Part shown: positions 1 to 7,652 of the stretch, in pieces
How the letters are laid out: every line of letters starts with the position of its first letter
Numbering within the stretch: the stretch's first letter is position 1
Source of the DNA: Microbacterium capsulatum
Lineage (GTDB): Bacteria > Actinomycetota > Actinomycetes > Actinomycetales > Microbacteriaceae
Reading direction: 5' to 3'
DNA: 43,759 nucleotides
NCBI RefSeq assembly: GCF_030865425.1
Contig: NZ_JAVFCB010000016.1
Location: 1 to 43,759 of the forward strand
Made by a program: the position numbers and the translations under genes
Notes under the pieces: model-generated
Seen by the model: the letters and a program-made list of their open reading frames with translations, nothing else
Told to the model about the DNA's origin: nothing
Database searches by the model: none

Positions 1-1832
1 CCGGAGGCGAAGATCCCGGATCCGCGCACGACGCCGTCGGGGTTGATGCCGTTCACGCGCACGCCGTGTTCGCCGAGTTCGACGGCGAGCAGGCGCACCT
101 GGTGGGCCTGGTCGGCCTTGGTGGCGGAGTAGGCGATGTTGTTGGGGCCGGCGAAGACGCTGTTCTTGGAGGAGATGTAGATGATGTCTCCGCCGAGCTT
201 CTGGTCGATGAGGATGCGTGCTGCGGCCTTGGATACGAGGAAGGATCCCTTCGCCATCACGTCGTGCTGCAGGTCCCAGTCCTTCTCCGTGGTCTCCAGG
301 AGCGGTTTGGACAGTGACAGGCCGGCGTTGTTGACGATCAGGTCGACGCCGCCGAACGCGAGCATGGCGTCGTTCAGCGCGGCCTGCACCTGGGCGGCGT
401 CGGCGACGTTCGCGGCCACGCCGATCGCGACGTCGGTGCCGCCGAGTTCCGCCGCCGCGGCGCGGGCCTTGTCCAGGTCCAGGTCGGCGACCACGACGCA
501 CGCCCCTTCGGCGGCGAGCCGGGTGGCGATGGCTTTGCCGATGCCGCTCGCGGCGCCCGTGACGAACGCGATCCGTCCCTGGTGGCTCGCAGGCCGCGGC
601 ATCCGCTGCAGCTTGGCTTCCTCGAGTGCCCAGTACTCGATGCGGAACTTTTCGGCGTCGGAGATCGGCGCGTAGGTCGACAGGGCCTCGGCGCCGCGCA
701 TCACGTTGATCGCGTTGACGTAGAACTCGCCCGCGACACGCGCGGTCTGCTTGTTCGCACCGTAGGAGAACATGCCGACACCGGGGACGAGCACGATGAG
801 CGGGTCGGCGCCGCGGATTGCGGGGCTGTCGGCGGTCGCGTGCGCGTCGTAGTAGGCCTGGTAGTCGGTCCGATACGAGGAGTGCAGCTCGTGCAGGCGC
901 GCGATCTGCTCCTCGGCGGTGGCGGTCGCGGGCAGGTCGAGGATCAGCGGCTTGACTTTGGTGCGCAGGAAATGGTCGGGGCAGGACGTGCCCAGGGCGG
1001 CGAGCGCCGGCGCCTTCGTCGACGCGAGGAAGTCGAGCACGACGTCCGCGTCGGTGAAATGGCCGACCATGGGCCTCTCGGTCGAAGCGATCCCGCGGAT
1101 CGTGGCCGCGAGGGCGGCTGCGCGCTCCCGCCGCTCGGCCCCGGGGAGCGCCTCGAACCCTGCGCGGACGCCACCGAACGGGTCCGTCTTGCCGTGCTCG
1201 GCGATGTGGGCGGCGGCGGTCTCGATGATCCACAGCGAGTTCGCCTCCGCCTCCTCGGACGTGTCGCCCCACGCGGTGATCCCGTGCCCGCCCAGGATGC
1301 AGCCCACCGCGTCGGGGTTCTCCGCCTTGATCGCGGCGATGTCGAGACCCAGCTGGAACCCCGGGCGCCGCCACGGCACCCACACGACCTTGCCACCGAA
1401 GATCCGGGCCGTGAGCGCCTCGCCGTCGGCGGCGGTCGCGATCGCGATGCCACTGTCGGGGTGCAGGTGATCGACGTGTGCGGCGTCGACGAGGCCGTGC
1501 ATCGCCGTGTCGATCGACGGGGCGGCCCCGCCCTTGCCGTGCAGGCAGTAGTCGAACGCGGCGACCATCTCGTCCTCGCGGTCGAGACCCGGGTAGACGT
1601 CGACGAGCGCGCGCATCCGGTCCAGCCGAAGGACCGCCAGGCCCTGTTCGGTCAGGGTGCCGAGGTCGCCACCGGAGCCCTTGACCCAGAGCAGCTCGAC
1701 GGGCCCACCCGTGACGGGATCGGTCTCGGTGCCCTTGGCGGATGTGTTGCCGCCCGCATAGTTCGTGTTCTTCGGATCCGCGCCCAGCCGGTTGCTGCGG
1801 GCCAGAAGAGAAGCGGCAGTCGGGTTCGTCAT
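1..1832 (-). CDS. Bifunctional deoxysugar-1-phosphate aldolase / short-chain dehydrogenase (partial, 3' end outside window)
   Basis: The frame is open from ATG at 1832 to the left edge, giving 610 residues without a stop. The N-terminal ~420 residues are a class II aldolase/adducin domain (start MTNPTAASLL, NYAGGNTSAKG, metal-binding HLHPD and GGHGITAWG). The C-terminal part is a Rossmann SDR (VTGAASGIG, NNAG, catalytic Tyr about residue 568 and Lys four further on in YSATK). This fusion is known as rhamnulose-1-phosphate aldolase joined to an alcohol/lactaldehyde dehydrogenase. It splits a 6-deoxyketose-1-phosphate to DHAP and L-lactaldehyde and then processes the aldehyde. The family normally ends near 680 residues, so about 70 are missing. 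It is divergent from a DeoR regulator. L-fuculose-1-phosphate is a possible substrate too, given the fucosidase further right; the sequence alone does not decide. Confidence 0.92.
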   Translation of the reverse strand, partial: MTNPTAASLLARSNRLGADPKNTNYAGGNTSAKGTETDPVTGGPVELLWVKGSGGDLGTLTEQGLAVLRLDRMRALVDVYPGLDREDEMVAAFDYCLHGKGGAAPSIDTAMHGLVDAAHVDHLHPDSGIAIATAADGEALTARIFGGKVVWVPWRRPGFQLGLDIAAIKAENPDAVGCILGGHGITAWGDTSEEAEANSLWIIETAAAHIAEHGKTDPFGGVRAGFEALPGAERRERAAALAATIRGIASTERPMVGHFTDADVVLDFLASTKAPALAALGTSCPDHFLRTKVKPLILDLPATATAEEQIARLHELHSSYRTDYQAYYDAHATADSPAIRGADPLIVLVPGVGMFSYGANKQTARVAGEFYVNAINVMRGAEALSTYAPISDAEKFRIEYWALEEAKLQRMPRPASHQGRIAFVTGAASGIGKAIATRLAAEGACVVVADLDLDKARAAAAELGGTDVAIGVAANVADAAQVQAALNDAMLAFGGVDLIVNNAGLSLSKPLLETTEKDWDLQHDVMAKGSFLVSKAAARILIDQKLGGDIIYISSKNSVFAGPNNIAYSATKADQAHQVRLLAVELGEHGVRVNGINPDGVVRGSGIFAS

Positions 1833-1882
1833 CGATGCTCCCAGTGCGTGGACGCGCGGCGTAGCCGGCGCGTGGGTGTGAA

Positions 1883-1911
1883 ATTATGTGAAAGATAACA
1901 TGATCTGACAC
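1883..1911. promoter_or_regulatory. Divergent promoter region with candidate DeoR operator
   Basis: Between the aldolase (ATG at 1832, minus) and the regulator (ATG at 1941, plus). The word AACATGATCTGACAC at 1897-1911 recurs with one change at 2817-2831 in front of the ABC operon. CATAAT on the minus strand (1888-1883) is a reasonable -10 for the aldolase; TAACAT at 1896-1901 could be a -10 for the regulator. No good -35 is visible for either. Confidence 0.55.
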
Positions 1912-1940
1912 GCGTGGGAAGTGAGATCCGTCGCACTACC

Positions 1941-2699
1941 ATGGGCCTCGTGAAGTCCCTAGCCGCCGAGGAGCGCTGGACGTGGCTGCTGGAGCAGCTC
2001 AAGGAGTCCAAGGCCATCTCCCTCACCGACGCCGCCGAAGCGCTCGGCGTGAGCGAGATGACCGTGCGCCGCGACCTCAGCGGCATGGAGGAGCGCGGGA
2101 TCGCCCGACGCGTCCGCGGTGGCGCCGTCTACAGCGGGCCGGTGAGCTTCCAGGGCCGCGAGCGCTCGCACGCCGAGGAGAAGGCCGCGATCGCACAGAA
2201 GCTGCTCCCCTTCGTTCCCACCTCCGGCGTGATCGCGATGGACTCCTCCACGACGATCAACCGGCTCGCCCTCGCCCTGCCGCCGGTAAGCGATCTCACC
2301 GTCGTCACCAACGGGCTCTCGACCTTCCAGACCTTGCAGGACCGCCCCGGCGTGACAGCGATCCTCACGGGCGGCGCGGGCGACAAGCGCTCCGACTCGC
2401 TGATCGGCCCGGTCGCGACCGCGTTCCTCGACAGCATCCGGTTCAGCGCGTTCTTCGCCTCGGCGGCAGCGCTCGACGAGCGCATGCTCTACGAGGACAC
2501 CCTCGAGGAGGCCGAGGTCAAGAGGGCCTTCGCACGCTCCTCGGTCCGGATCCTGATCGGTGCGCACGCCGAGAAGCTCGACGACGTCGCGACCGCGACC
2601 GCGATCCCGCTCGACCGCGTCAGCGTGCTCGCCACGGAGCTCGCGCCGGATCAGCCCGAGCTCGCCCCGTACGCACGGGTCGTCGGCACGATCCTCTGA
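1941..2699 (+). CDS. DeoR-family transcriptional regulator
   Basis: 252 residues from ATG at 1941. An in-frame GTG at 1914 would add nine residues, but the winged helix begins only at AAEERWTWLLEQL, so 1941 (or GTG 1950) is preferred. The HTH is at about residues 20-55 with the family hallmark SEMTVRRDLSGMEERG and the wing RRVRGGA. The C-terminal part is the DeoRC sugar-phosphate sensor fold, with DSSTTINRLA, VVTNG and TGGAGDKRSDSLIGP. Such regulators usually repress sugar operons and are relieved by a phosphorylated sugar intermediate. Its place between the aldolase and the ABC operon, and the repeated operator word in both promoters, make it the likely regulator of both. Confidence 0.93.
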   Translation: MGLVKSLAAEERWTWLLEQLKESKAISLTDAAEALGVSEMTVRRDLSGMEERGIARRVRGGAVYSGPVSFQGRERSHAEEKAAIAQKLLPFVPTSGVIAMDSSTTINRLALALPPVSDLTVVTNGLSTFQTLQDRPGVTAILTGGAGDKRSDSLIGPVATAFLDSIRFSAFFASAAALDERMLYEDTLEEAEVKRAFARSSVRILIGAHAEKLDDVATATAIPLDRVSVLATELAPDQPELAPYARVVGTIL

Positions 2700-2796
2700 C
2701 CCCGGCCGCTCCCCCGCCCCGCTGAGCCGCGGGGGCGTCACCCGTGCCCTGCAGCACCGTCGGCGCCTCCGCTCCTGCGCCACGCCTCAAATTTCG

Positions 2797-2832
2797 AACA
2801 TGACTTGACAAGATTGAACATGATCTAACACA
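2797..2832 (+). promoter_or_regulatory. Promoter and tandem operator of the sugar ABC operon
   Basis: Two direct copies of the operator word lie 20 bp apart: AACATGACTTGACA at 2797-2810 and AACATGATCTAACAC at 2817-2831. The first contains TTGACA (2805-2810), the second a weak -10 TAACAC (2827-2832), spacer 16. A protein bound to either repeat would cover a core promoter element. Roughly 83 bases of leader follow before the chosen start at 2916. Confidence 0.6.
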
Positions 2833-2915
2833 CTGTGATCCACAGCCGACACGAAGGAGTGCATCCGGATGTCATGTCGACGAGCAGAGCAGCCGCGCAC
2901 GGAAGGAGTCCCACG

Positions 2916-4472
2916 GTGAACGCAGCAGCACAGGAGCAGCGCGAGCAGGATCCTCCGATCGCTCCCACCATCGGTTCCGCAGTCACCGGACTCTCCGTCC
3001 AGCTGGACGGGATCACCAAGCACTACCCGGGTGTCGCCGCTCTGAAAGATGTCTCCCTCGACCTGCGGCCCGGCGAGGTCCATGCGATCGTCGGGGAGAA
3101 CGGCGCGGGAAAGTCCACGCTCATCAAGGTCCTCGCCGGGGCCGTCGAGCCCACCGCGGGCGGCATCGTCGTCGACGGCGTCGCGCACGCCCAGCTCACC
3201 CCTGCGACCGCCCAGGAGCTCGGCATCGCCGTCATCTACCAGGAGTTCACTCTCGTGCCCACGCTGAACGCGGCCGAGAACGTGTTCCTCGGGCACTACA
3301 TCCGCCGGGGACCGGTCCTCGACCGCAAGCGCATGTACGCCGAGGCCCGCCGCCTCTTCGCCCGCCTCGGCGTCGACCTCGACCCGCGCGTACTCGTGGG
3401 CGAGCTCACCACCGGGTTCCAGCAGATCGTCGAGATCGCCAAGGCTCTGTCCCGCGACGCGCGCCTGCTCATCATGGACGAGCCCTCCGCACCGCTCACG
3501 GCCGCCGAGGTCGAGGCCATGTTCCGCGTCGTCGACGCCCTCAAAGCCGAGGGGATGACGATCGTCTACATCTCCCACCGGATGGACGAGATCTTCCGCT
3601 TGTCCGACCGGGTCACCACCCTCCGTGACGGGCAGCACATCGCCACCCAGGAGACGTCGTCGACGTCGCGCGGTGAGCTCATCCGCCTCATGGTCGGCCG
3701 CGAGCTCACCGAGGGCTATCCGCAGCGCGAGACCGTCCCCGGCGAGGTGTCGCTGCGCGTGGACGGGTTGACCGGCAACGGCGTCTCCGACATCTCCTTC
3801 GAGGCCCGCCGCGGCGAGATCGTCGGCTTCGCCGGACTCATCGGAGCCGGTCGCACGGAGCTGATGGAGCTGCTCTTCGGGGCGAAGCGGGTCGAGGCCG
3901 GCGAGGTGTCGCTGCACGGCCGCTCGGTCGTGTCCCGCTCCCCGATCCAGGCGATCGGCCACCGGGTCGCACTCGTCCCGGAGGATCGCAAACGGCACGG
4001 GCTCGTGCTGGAGTTCTCCATCCTGCAGAACATCACGCTCCCTCTGCTGCGCTCGATGTCTCCTGGCACGGTGGTGAACCGCCGTCAGGAACGCGATCTC
4101 GCCGCCGAGTACATGGCGGATCTGCGGATCAAGGCGCCTTCCTCCGCCGAGATCGTCGGGAACCTCTCGGGCGGCAATCAGCAGAAAGTCGTGCTCGCGA
4201 AGTGGCTGGCCACGCGGCCCGAGGTGATCATCTTCGACGAGCCGACCCGTGGCATCGACGTCGGCGCCCGCGCCGAGATCTACCAGATCATGAACCGCCT
4301 CGCCGCGGAGGGCAGGACCATCCTCATGATCTCCTCCGACATGGAGGAGCTCATCGGCATGGCCGACCGGATCGTCGTGCTGCGTGAGGGGTTGCAGCAG
4401 GGGGTCCTGACAAAGAACGAAATCACCCAGGAGGCCGTGATGGCCCTGGCCGCTCAAGGAGAGCTCGAATGA
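2916..4472 (+). CDS. Sugar ABC transporter ATP-binding protein (CUT2, two nucleotide-binding domains)
   Basis: 518 residues. The start is GTG 2916, chosen because GGAAGGAG (2901-2908) sits seven bases upstream; earlier in-frame starts (ATG 2874, GTG 2835) add a low-complexity tail. The first domain has Walker A GENGAGKST (about 60-68) and Walker B LLIMDEP (about 185-190) with a degenerate signature TTGFQQ. The second has a degenerate P-loop (LIGAGRTE), an intact signature LSGGNQQ (about 416-422) and FDEPTRGIDVG. This one-active-site pattern is typical of RbsA/XylG/RhaT-like ATPases, which power uptake of monosaccharides with a single polypeptide. First gene of a five-gene operon, overlapping the permease by four bases. 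Confidence 0.95.
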   Translation: MNAAAQEQREQDPPIAPTIGSAVTGLSVQLDGITKHYPGVAALKDVSLDLRPGEVHAIVGENGAGKSTLIKVLAGAVEPTAGGIVVDGVAHAQLTPATAQELGIAVIYQEFTLVPTLNAAENVFLGHYIRRGPVLDRKRMYAEARRLFARLGVDLDPRVLVGELTTGFQQIVEIAKALSRDARLLIMDEPSAPLTAAEVEAMFRVVDALKAEGMTIVYISHRMDEIFRLSDRVTTLRDGQHIATQETSSTSRGELIRLMVGRELTEGYPQRETVPGEVSLRVDGLTGNGVSDISFEARRGEIVGFAGLIGAGRTELMELLFGAKRVEAGEVSLHGRSVVSRSPIQAIGHRVALVPEDRKRHGLVLEFSILQNITLPLLRSMSPGTVVNRRQERDLAAEYMADLRIKAPSSAEIVGNLSGGNQQKVVLAKWLATRPEVIIFDEPTRGIDVGARAEIYQIMNRLAAEGRTILMISSDMEELIGMADRIVVLREGLQQGVLTKNEITQEAVMALAAQGELE

Positions 4473-5470
4473 AGTCCACCGTCCTGTCCCGAGTCAGGAA
4501 CCTCGGGATCCTTCTCGTCTTCATCGTCCTGGTGATCGCCTTCAGCCTGCTCACCCCTCAGTTCCTGGAGCCGGGCAACATCTTCAACATCGCTCGTCAG
4601 ATCGCCACCCTCGGCATCTGCGCGGTCGGGTTCTCGTTCGTCCTGATCACGGGCGGCATCGACCTTTCCGTCGGGTACCAGATCTCTCTCAACGTCGTCG
4701 TGACCGGCATGCTCATGGCCACGTTCGGCGTGCCGTGGTACCTCGCCTGCCTCATCGCGCTCGCACTCGGCACGCTGATCGGCGTCGTCAACGGCCTCAT
4801 CATCACCTACACCGGGGTGGCGCCGTTGATCGTGACCCTGTCGATTATGATGGTCCTCAACGGCCTCAGCTACCTGATCTCCAAGGGCCTGCCGATCTTC
4901 GGCTTCCCCAAGGAGTTCTCGATGCTCGGACAGGGCGCGATCTTCGGGATCATCCCGGTCTCGCTGATCTTCCTCCTCGCGATCTGGGCGATCGGCCTGT
5001 TCATCCTGAACAAGACCTACATCGGCCGCTACTTCTACGCGATCGGCAACAACGCCGAGGCAGCCCGCCTCTCCGGCGTGAACACCAAGCGCACGCTGAT
5101 CCTCGTATACGCGCTCTGCGGCTTCTTCACCTCGATCGGCGCGGTCCTGCTGCTCTCGCGCCTGAACTCGGCGCAGTCCGCGACCGGCGCCGGCTTCGAG
5201 TTCAGCGTGCTGACCGCTTGCGTGCTCGGCGGCATCAGCGTCATGGGCGGCCGCGGCAGCCTGTTCGGGGCGTTCATCGGCGTACTCATCGTCGGCGTCC
5301 TCGACAACGGCCTCGTCCTGATGAACGTGAGCGCCTACGTGCAGCTCGTCATCAAGGGCTGCATCCTGCTCGCCGCCGTGATCTACGACGCCATGTCGAA
5401 GGGATCCCGCGGTAGGGCCAAGCAGATCGGCGGGGTCGCGCTCAAGACCCCGGCCACGGCGTCCGCCTGA
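4469..5470 (+). CDS. Sugar ABC transporter permease (RbsC-like, CUT2)
   Basis: 333 residues beginning at ATGA overlapping the ATPase stop, so translation is probably coupled. About ten hydrophobic helices. The family blocks GGIDLSVG (about residues 60-67), VNGLIITYTGVAPLIVTL, YAIGNNAEAARLSGVN and LGGISVMGGRGS are present; the last two match the cytosolic loop and the conserved segment of the BPD_transp_2 family. One permease gene implies a homodimer, as for ribose; classical rhizobial rhamnose transporters carry two different permeases. The substrate cannot be read from the sequence. Confidence 0.95.
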   Translation: MKSTVLSRVRNLGILLVFIVLVIAFSLLTPQFLEPGNIFNIARQIATLGICAVGFSFVLITGGIDLSVGYQISLNVVVTGMLMATFGVPWYLACLIALALGTLIGVVNGLIITYTGVAPLIVTLSIMMVLNGLSYLISKGLPIFGFPKEFSMLGQGAIFGIIPVSLIFLLAIWAIGLFILNKTYIGRYFYAIGNNAEAARLSGVNTKRTLILVYALCGFFTSIGAVLLLSRLNSAQSATGAGFEFSVLTACVLGGISVMGGRGSLFGAFIGVLIVGVLDNGLVLMNVSAYVQLVIKGCILLAAVIYDAMSKGSRGRAKQIGGVALKTPATASA

Positions 5471-5525
5471 TCCGTTCCTCGTACCCGCACCACCCCGCAT
5501 CACCCCCTCCCCGAAAGGAACCATC

Positions 5526-6524
5526 GTGAAGAAGAGATTCGGCCTCGCCGCTGCGGCCGCCGCGGTCGTCGCGCTGCTGTTGTCCGGCTGCACCACCGTC
5601 CCCGATGCCGGAGCAGCCGCGTCCGGCGGCGGAGCGAAGGGCGACGGAAAGACCGTCGGCATCACATTCTCCGATCTGAGCAACCCCGTGTGGTCAGAGC
5701 TCGTGCAGGAGGCGCAGACGTACGGCAAGGACAAGGGCCTGTCCGTCAACTACGTGGACGCGCACAACGACGCCGCCACGCAGGTCACCCAGATCGAGAA
5801 CTTCATCCAGCAAGGCGTCTCCGCGATCATCATCTGCGCGGTCGACGCCAACGCCCTCAAGGACGTCACCGCCAAGGCGCAGAAGGCCGGGATCAAGGTG
5901 GTCGGCTACACCCAGGTGCTGACGAACTACGACTCCCAGTACCTCGTCGACGCGTACAAGACCGGATACGCCAACGGCGAGGCCGCCGGCAAGTGGATCC
6001 AGAAGAACTACGGCGACAAGGCCGTCGAGTGGGGCCTGATGGACCTGCCGCGCTTCCCGGAGATCATCGAGCGGGCGAAGGGCATCAAGGACGCGGTCGC
6101 GAAGGTCGCCCCCAACGCCAAGCTCGTCGCCACCGCCCCTGCCCTCACCAGCGAGGACGGGGTCGCGAACGCGGAGAACTTCCTCCAGGCGCACCCAAAC
6201 ATCAAGATGATCGCCACGATCGGCGGCGGCGGCGCGGTCGGCGGCAACGAGGGCGTCAAGTCCGCGGGCGTCACCGACTTCAAGACGTTCGGTCTGTTCG
6301 GGATCGACGCGACCCAGCAGGAGATCCAGAACATCATGAAGGGCGACCCGGAGAAGTCGACCATCAGCCTCGGCGGCGGGAAGGCGCACGGCCGCACGCT
6401 GATCGACATCACCAAGGAGCTGCTGGACGGCAAGAAGGTCGAGAAGGACCAGTACATGCCGATCAAGGCCATCGACTCGTCGAACGCGAAGGCGTACTAC
6501 GACGAGGTGTTCGGCGGCAAGTAA
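5526..6524 (+). CDS. Sugar ABC transporter substrate-binding lipoprotein (Peripla_BP_4)
   Basis: 332 residues with ATG-like start at 5526 (GTG) preceded by GAAAGGAA. The signal peptide MKKRFG... ends in the lipobox LLLSGC (Cys22), followed by a Gly/Ala/Ser-rich linker that holds the domain off the membrane. The mature part is a two-lobe type I binding protein (VGITFSDLSNPVWSEL, then VDAHNDAATQVTQIENFIQQGVS split over two elements, GIDATQQE near the end). These proteins bind free monosaccharides and deliver them to CUT2 importers. It is third in the operon; a strong intercistronic hairpin follows at once, which would fit higher expression of the binding protein than of its neighbours. Confidence 0.94.
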   Translation: MKKRFGLAAAAAAVVALLLSGCTTVPDAGAAASGGGAKGDGKTVGITFSDLSNPVWSELVQEAQTYGKDKGLSVNYVDAHNDAATQVTQIENFIQQGVSAIIICAVDANALKDVTAKAQKAGIKVVGYTQVLTNYDSQYLVDAYKTGYANGEAAGKWIQKNYGDKAVEWGLMDLPRFPEIIERAKGIKDAVAKVAPNAKLVATAPALTSEDGVANAENFLQAHPNIKMIATIGGGGAVGGNEGVKSAGVTDFKTFGLFGIDATQQEIQNIMKGDPEKSTISLGGGKAHGRTLIDITKELLDGKKVEKDQYMPIKAIDSSNAKAYYDEVFGGK

Positions 6525-6532
6525 GCAGGTCC

Positions 6533-6562
6533 CGTCCGGCCGCCGACCACGGCGGCCGGACG
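6533..6562 (+). promoter_or_regulatory. Intercistronic 12-bp hairpin after the binding-protein gene
   Basis: CGTCCGGCCGCC (6533-6544) pairs perfectly with GGCGGCCGGACG (6551-6562) across a six-base loop, nine bases after the stop. No T-tract follows, and the next gene continues the operon. It is therefore more likely an mRNA 3'-end stabiliser or partial terminator than a full stop. Confidence 0.7.
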
Positions 6563-6590
6563 ACCTCCTCCACGAAGGGAATCCACGCTC

Positions 6591-7652
6591 ATGATCCGAG
6601 TGCTCGCCGCAGGCGACCGCTTCATCCGCTCGTCGCTGCTGCGCGACTGCGTCCTCGAGGCCGTCGGAGACGACGTCGAGGTCGACGTCCGCGAGATCGA
6701 GTTCGGCTGGCCGGACGTGCCGTTCGGCCGCGTCGGCGACGTCGACGAGGCCTCCGGGACCGAGGACGAGCTCATCGAGGCCCTCGAAGGCGTCGACGCG
6801 ATCGTCACCCAGCTCGCCCCGCTGACCGCGCGGGTCATGGACGCCCGCCCCGAGCTGCGGCTCATCGCCGTCTCCCGAGGCGGCCCCACGAACGTCGACG
6901 TCGAGGCGGCGCGCGAACGAGGCATCCGGGTCGCCAACGTCCCCGGCCGCAACGGCATCGCGACCGCCGAGATGACGATCGGCCTCGCGCTGGCGATGCT
7001 GCGCCGGATCCCGCTCGCGCACGGCAGCATGCTCGCCGACGAGTGGCGCGGCGACCTGTACCGCTCCGACGCGGTCGGCCGCGAGGTGTCCGGATCCGTC
7101 ATCGGCCTGCTCGGCGCAGGAGCCGTCGGCGCGCACGTCGCCCGCGTCTTCGCCGCGATGGGCGCGCAGGTGCTCGTGTTCGACCCGTACCTGCCCGCGG
7201 GTGCGCTGGACGGCGTCGTCGAGCTCGTCTCCGACGTCGACGAGCTGTTCCGCCGCAGCGACCTCGTCTCGGTGCACGCGCGGCTGACCGCCGAGACCCG
7301 GCACCTCGTCGACGCGGCTAGGATCGCGCTCATGCCCCGCGGATCCCTGCTCGTCAACGCGGCCCGCGGCGGCCTGGTGGACTACGACGCCGTCGCCGCC
7401 TCGATCGCCGACGGCCACCTCGGCGGTGCGGCGTTCGACGTGTACCCCGAGGAGCCGGTCGACTTCGCACACCCCCTGTTCACCCTGGCCCGCGAGGGCG
7501 AGGACGTCGTGGTCACCCCGCACATCGCCGGGGCCAGCCGCGAGACCGCGTTGCGCGCCGCGCGCGGTGTCGCCGAGGAGCTGCGCCGCTTCATCACCGG
7601 CGAGCCCGCGTTGAACCCCCTCGTCGAGGGCACGGCGGTGGCTCCCGCGTGA
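6591..7652 (+). CDS. D-isomer-specific 2-hydroxyacid dehydrogenase (NAD-dependent)
   Basis: 353 residues, ATG at 6591 with GAAGGGAA upstream. N-terminal catalytic lobe, then the NAD-binding motif GLLGAGAVG (about 172-180). The catalytic triad of the family is present: Arg in NAARGG (about 257), Glu in YPEEP (about 287) and His in TPHIAG (about 310). The family covers phosphoglycerate dehydrogenase, glyoxylate/hydroxypyruvate reductase and sugar-acid dehydrogenases. Lying between a sugar importer and an FGGY kinase, it most likely oxidises or reduces a sugar acid or a catabolic fragment such as a lactate-type product; this is inference. It overlaps the kinase start by four bases. There is a second family member at 10446-11468. 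Confidence 0.88.
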   Translation: MIRVLAAGDRFIRSSLLRDCVLEAVGDDVEVDVREIEFGWPDVPFGRVGDVDEASGTEDELIEALEGVDAIVTQLAPLTARVMDARPELRLIAVSRGGPTNVDVEAARERGIRVANVPGRNGIATAEMTIGLALAMLRRIPLAHGSMLADEWRGDLYRSDAVGREVSGSVIGLLGAGAVGAHVARVFAAMGAQVLVFDPYLPAGALDGVVELVSDVDELFRRSDLVSVHARLTAETRHLVDAARIALMPRGSLLVNAARGGLVDYDAVAASIADGHLGGAAFDVYPEEPVDFAHPLFTLAREGEDVVVTPHIAGASRETALRAARGVAEELRRFITGEPALNPLVEGTAVAPA

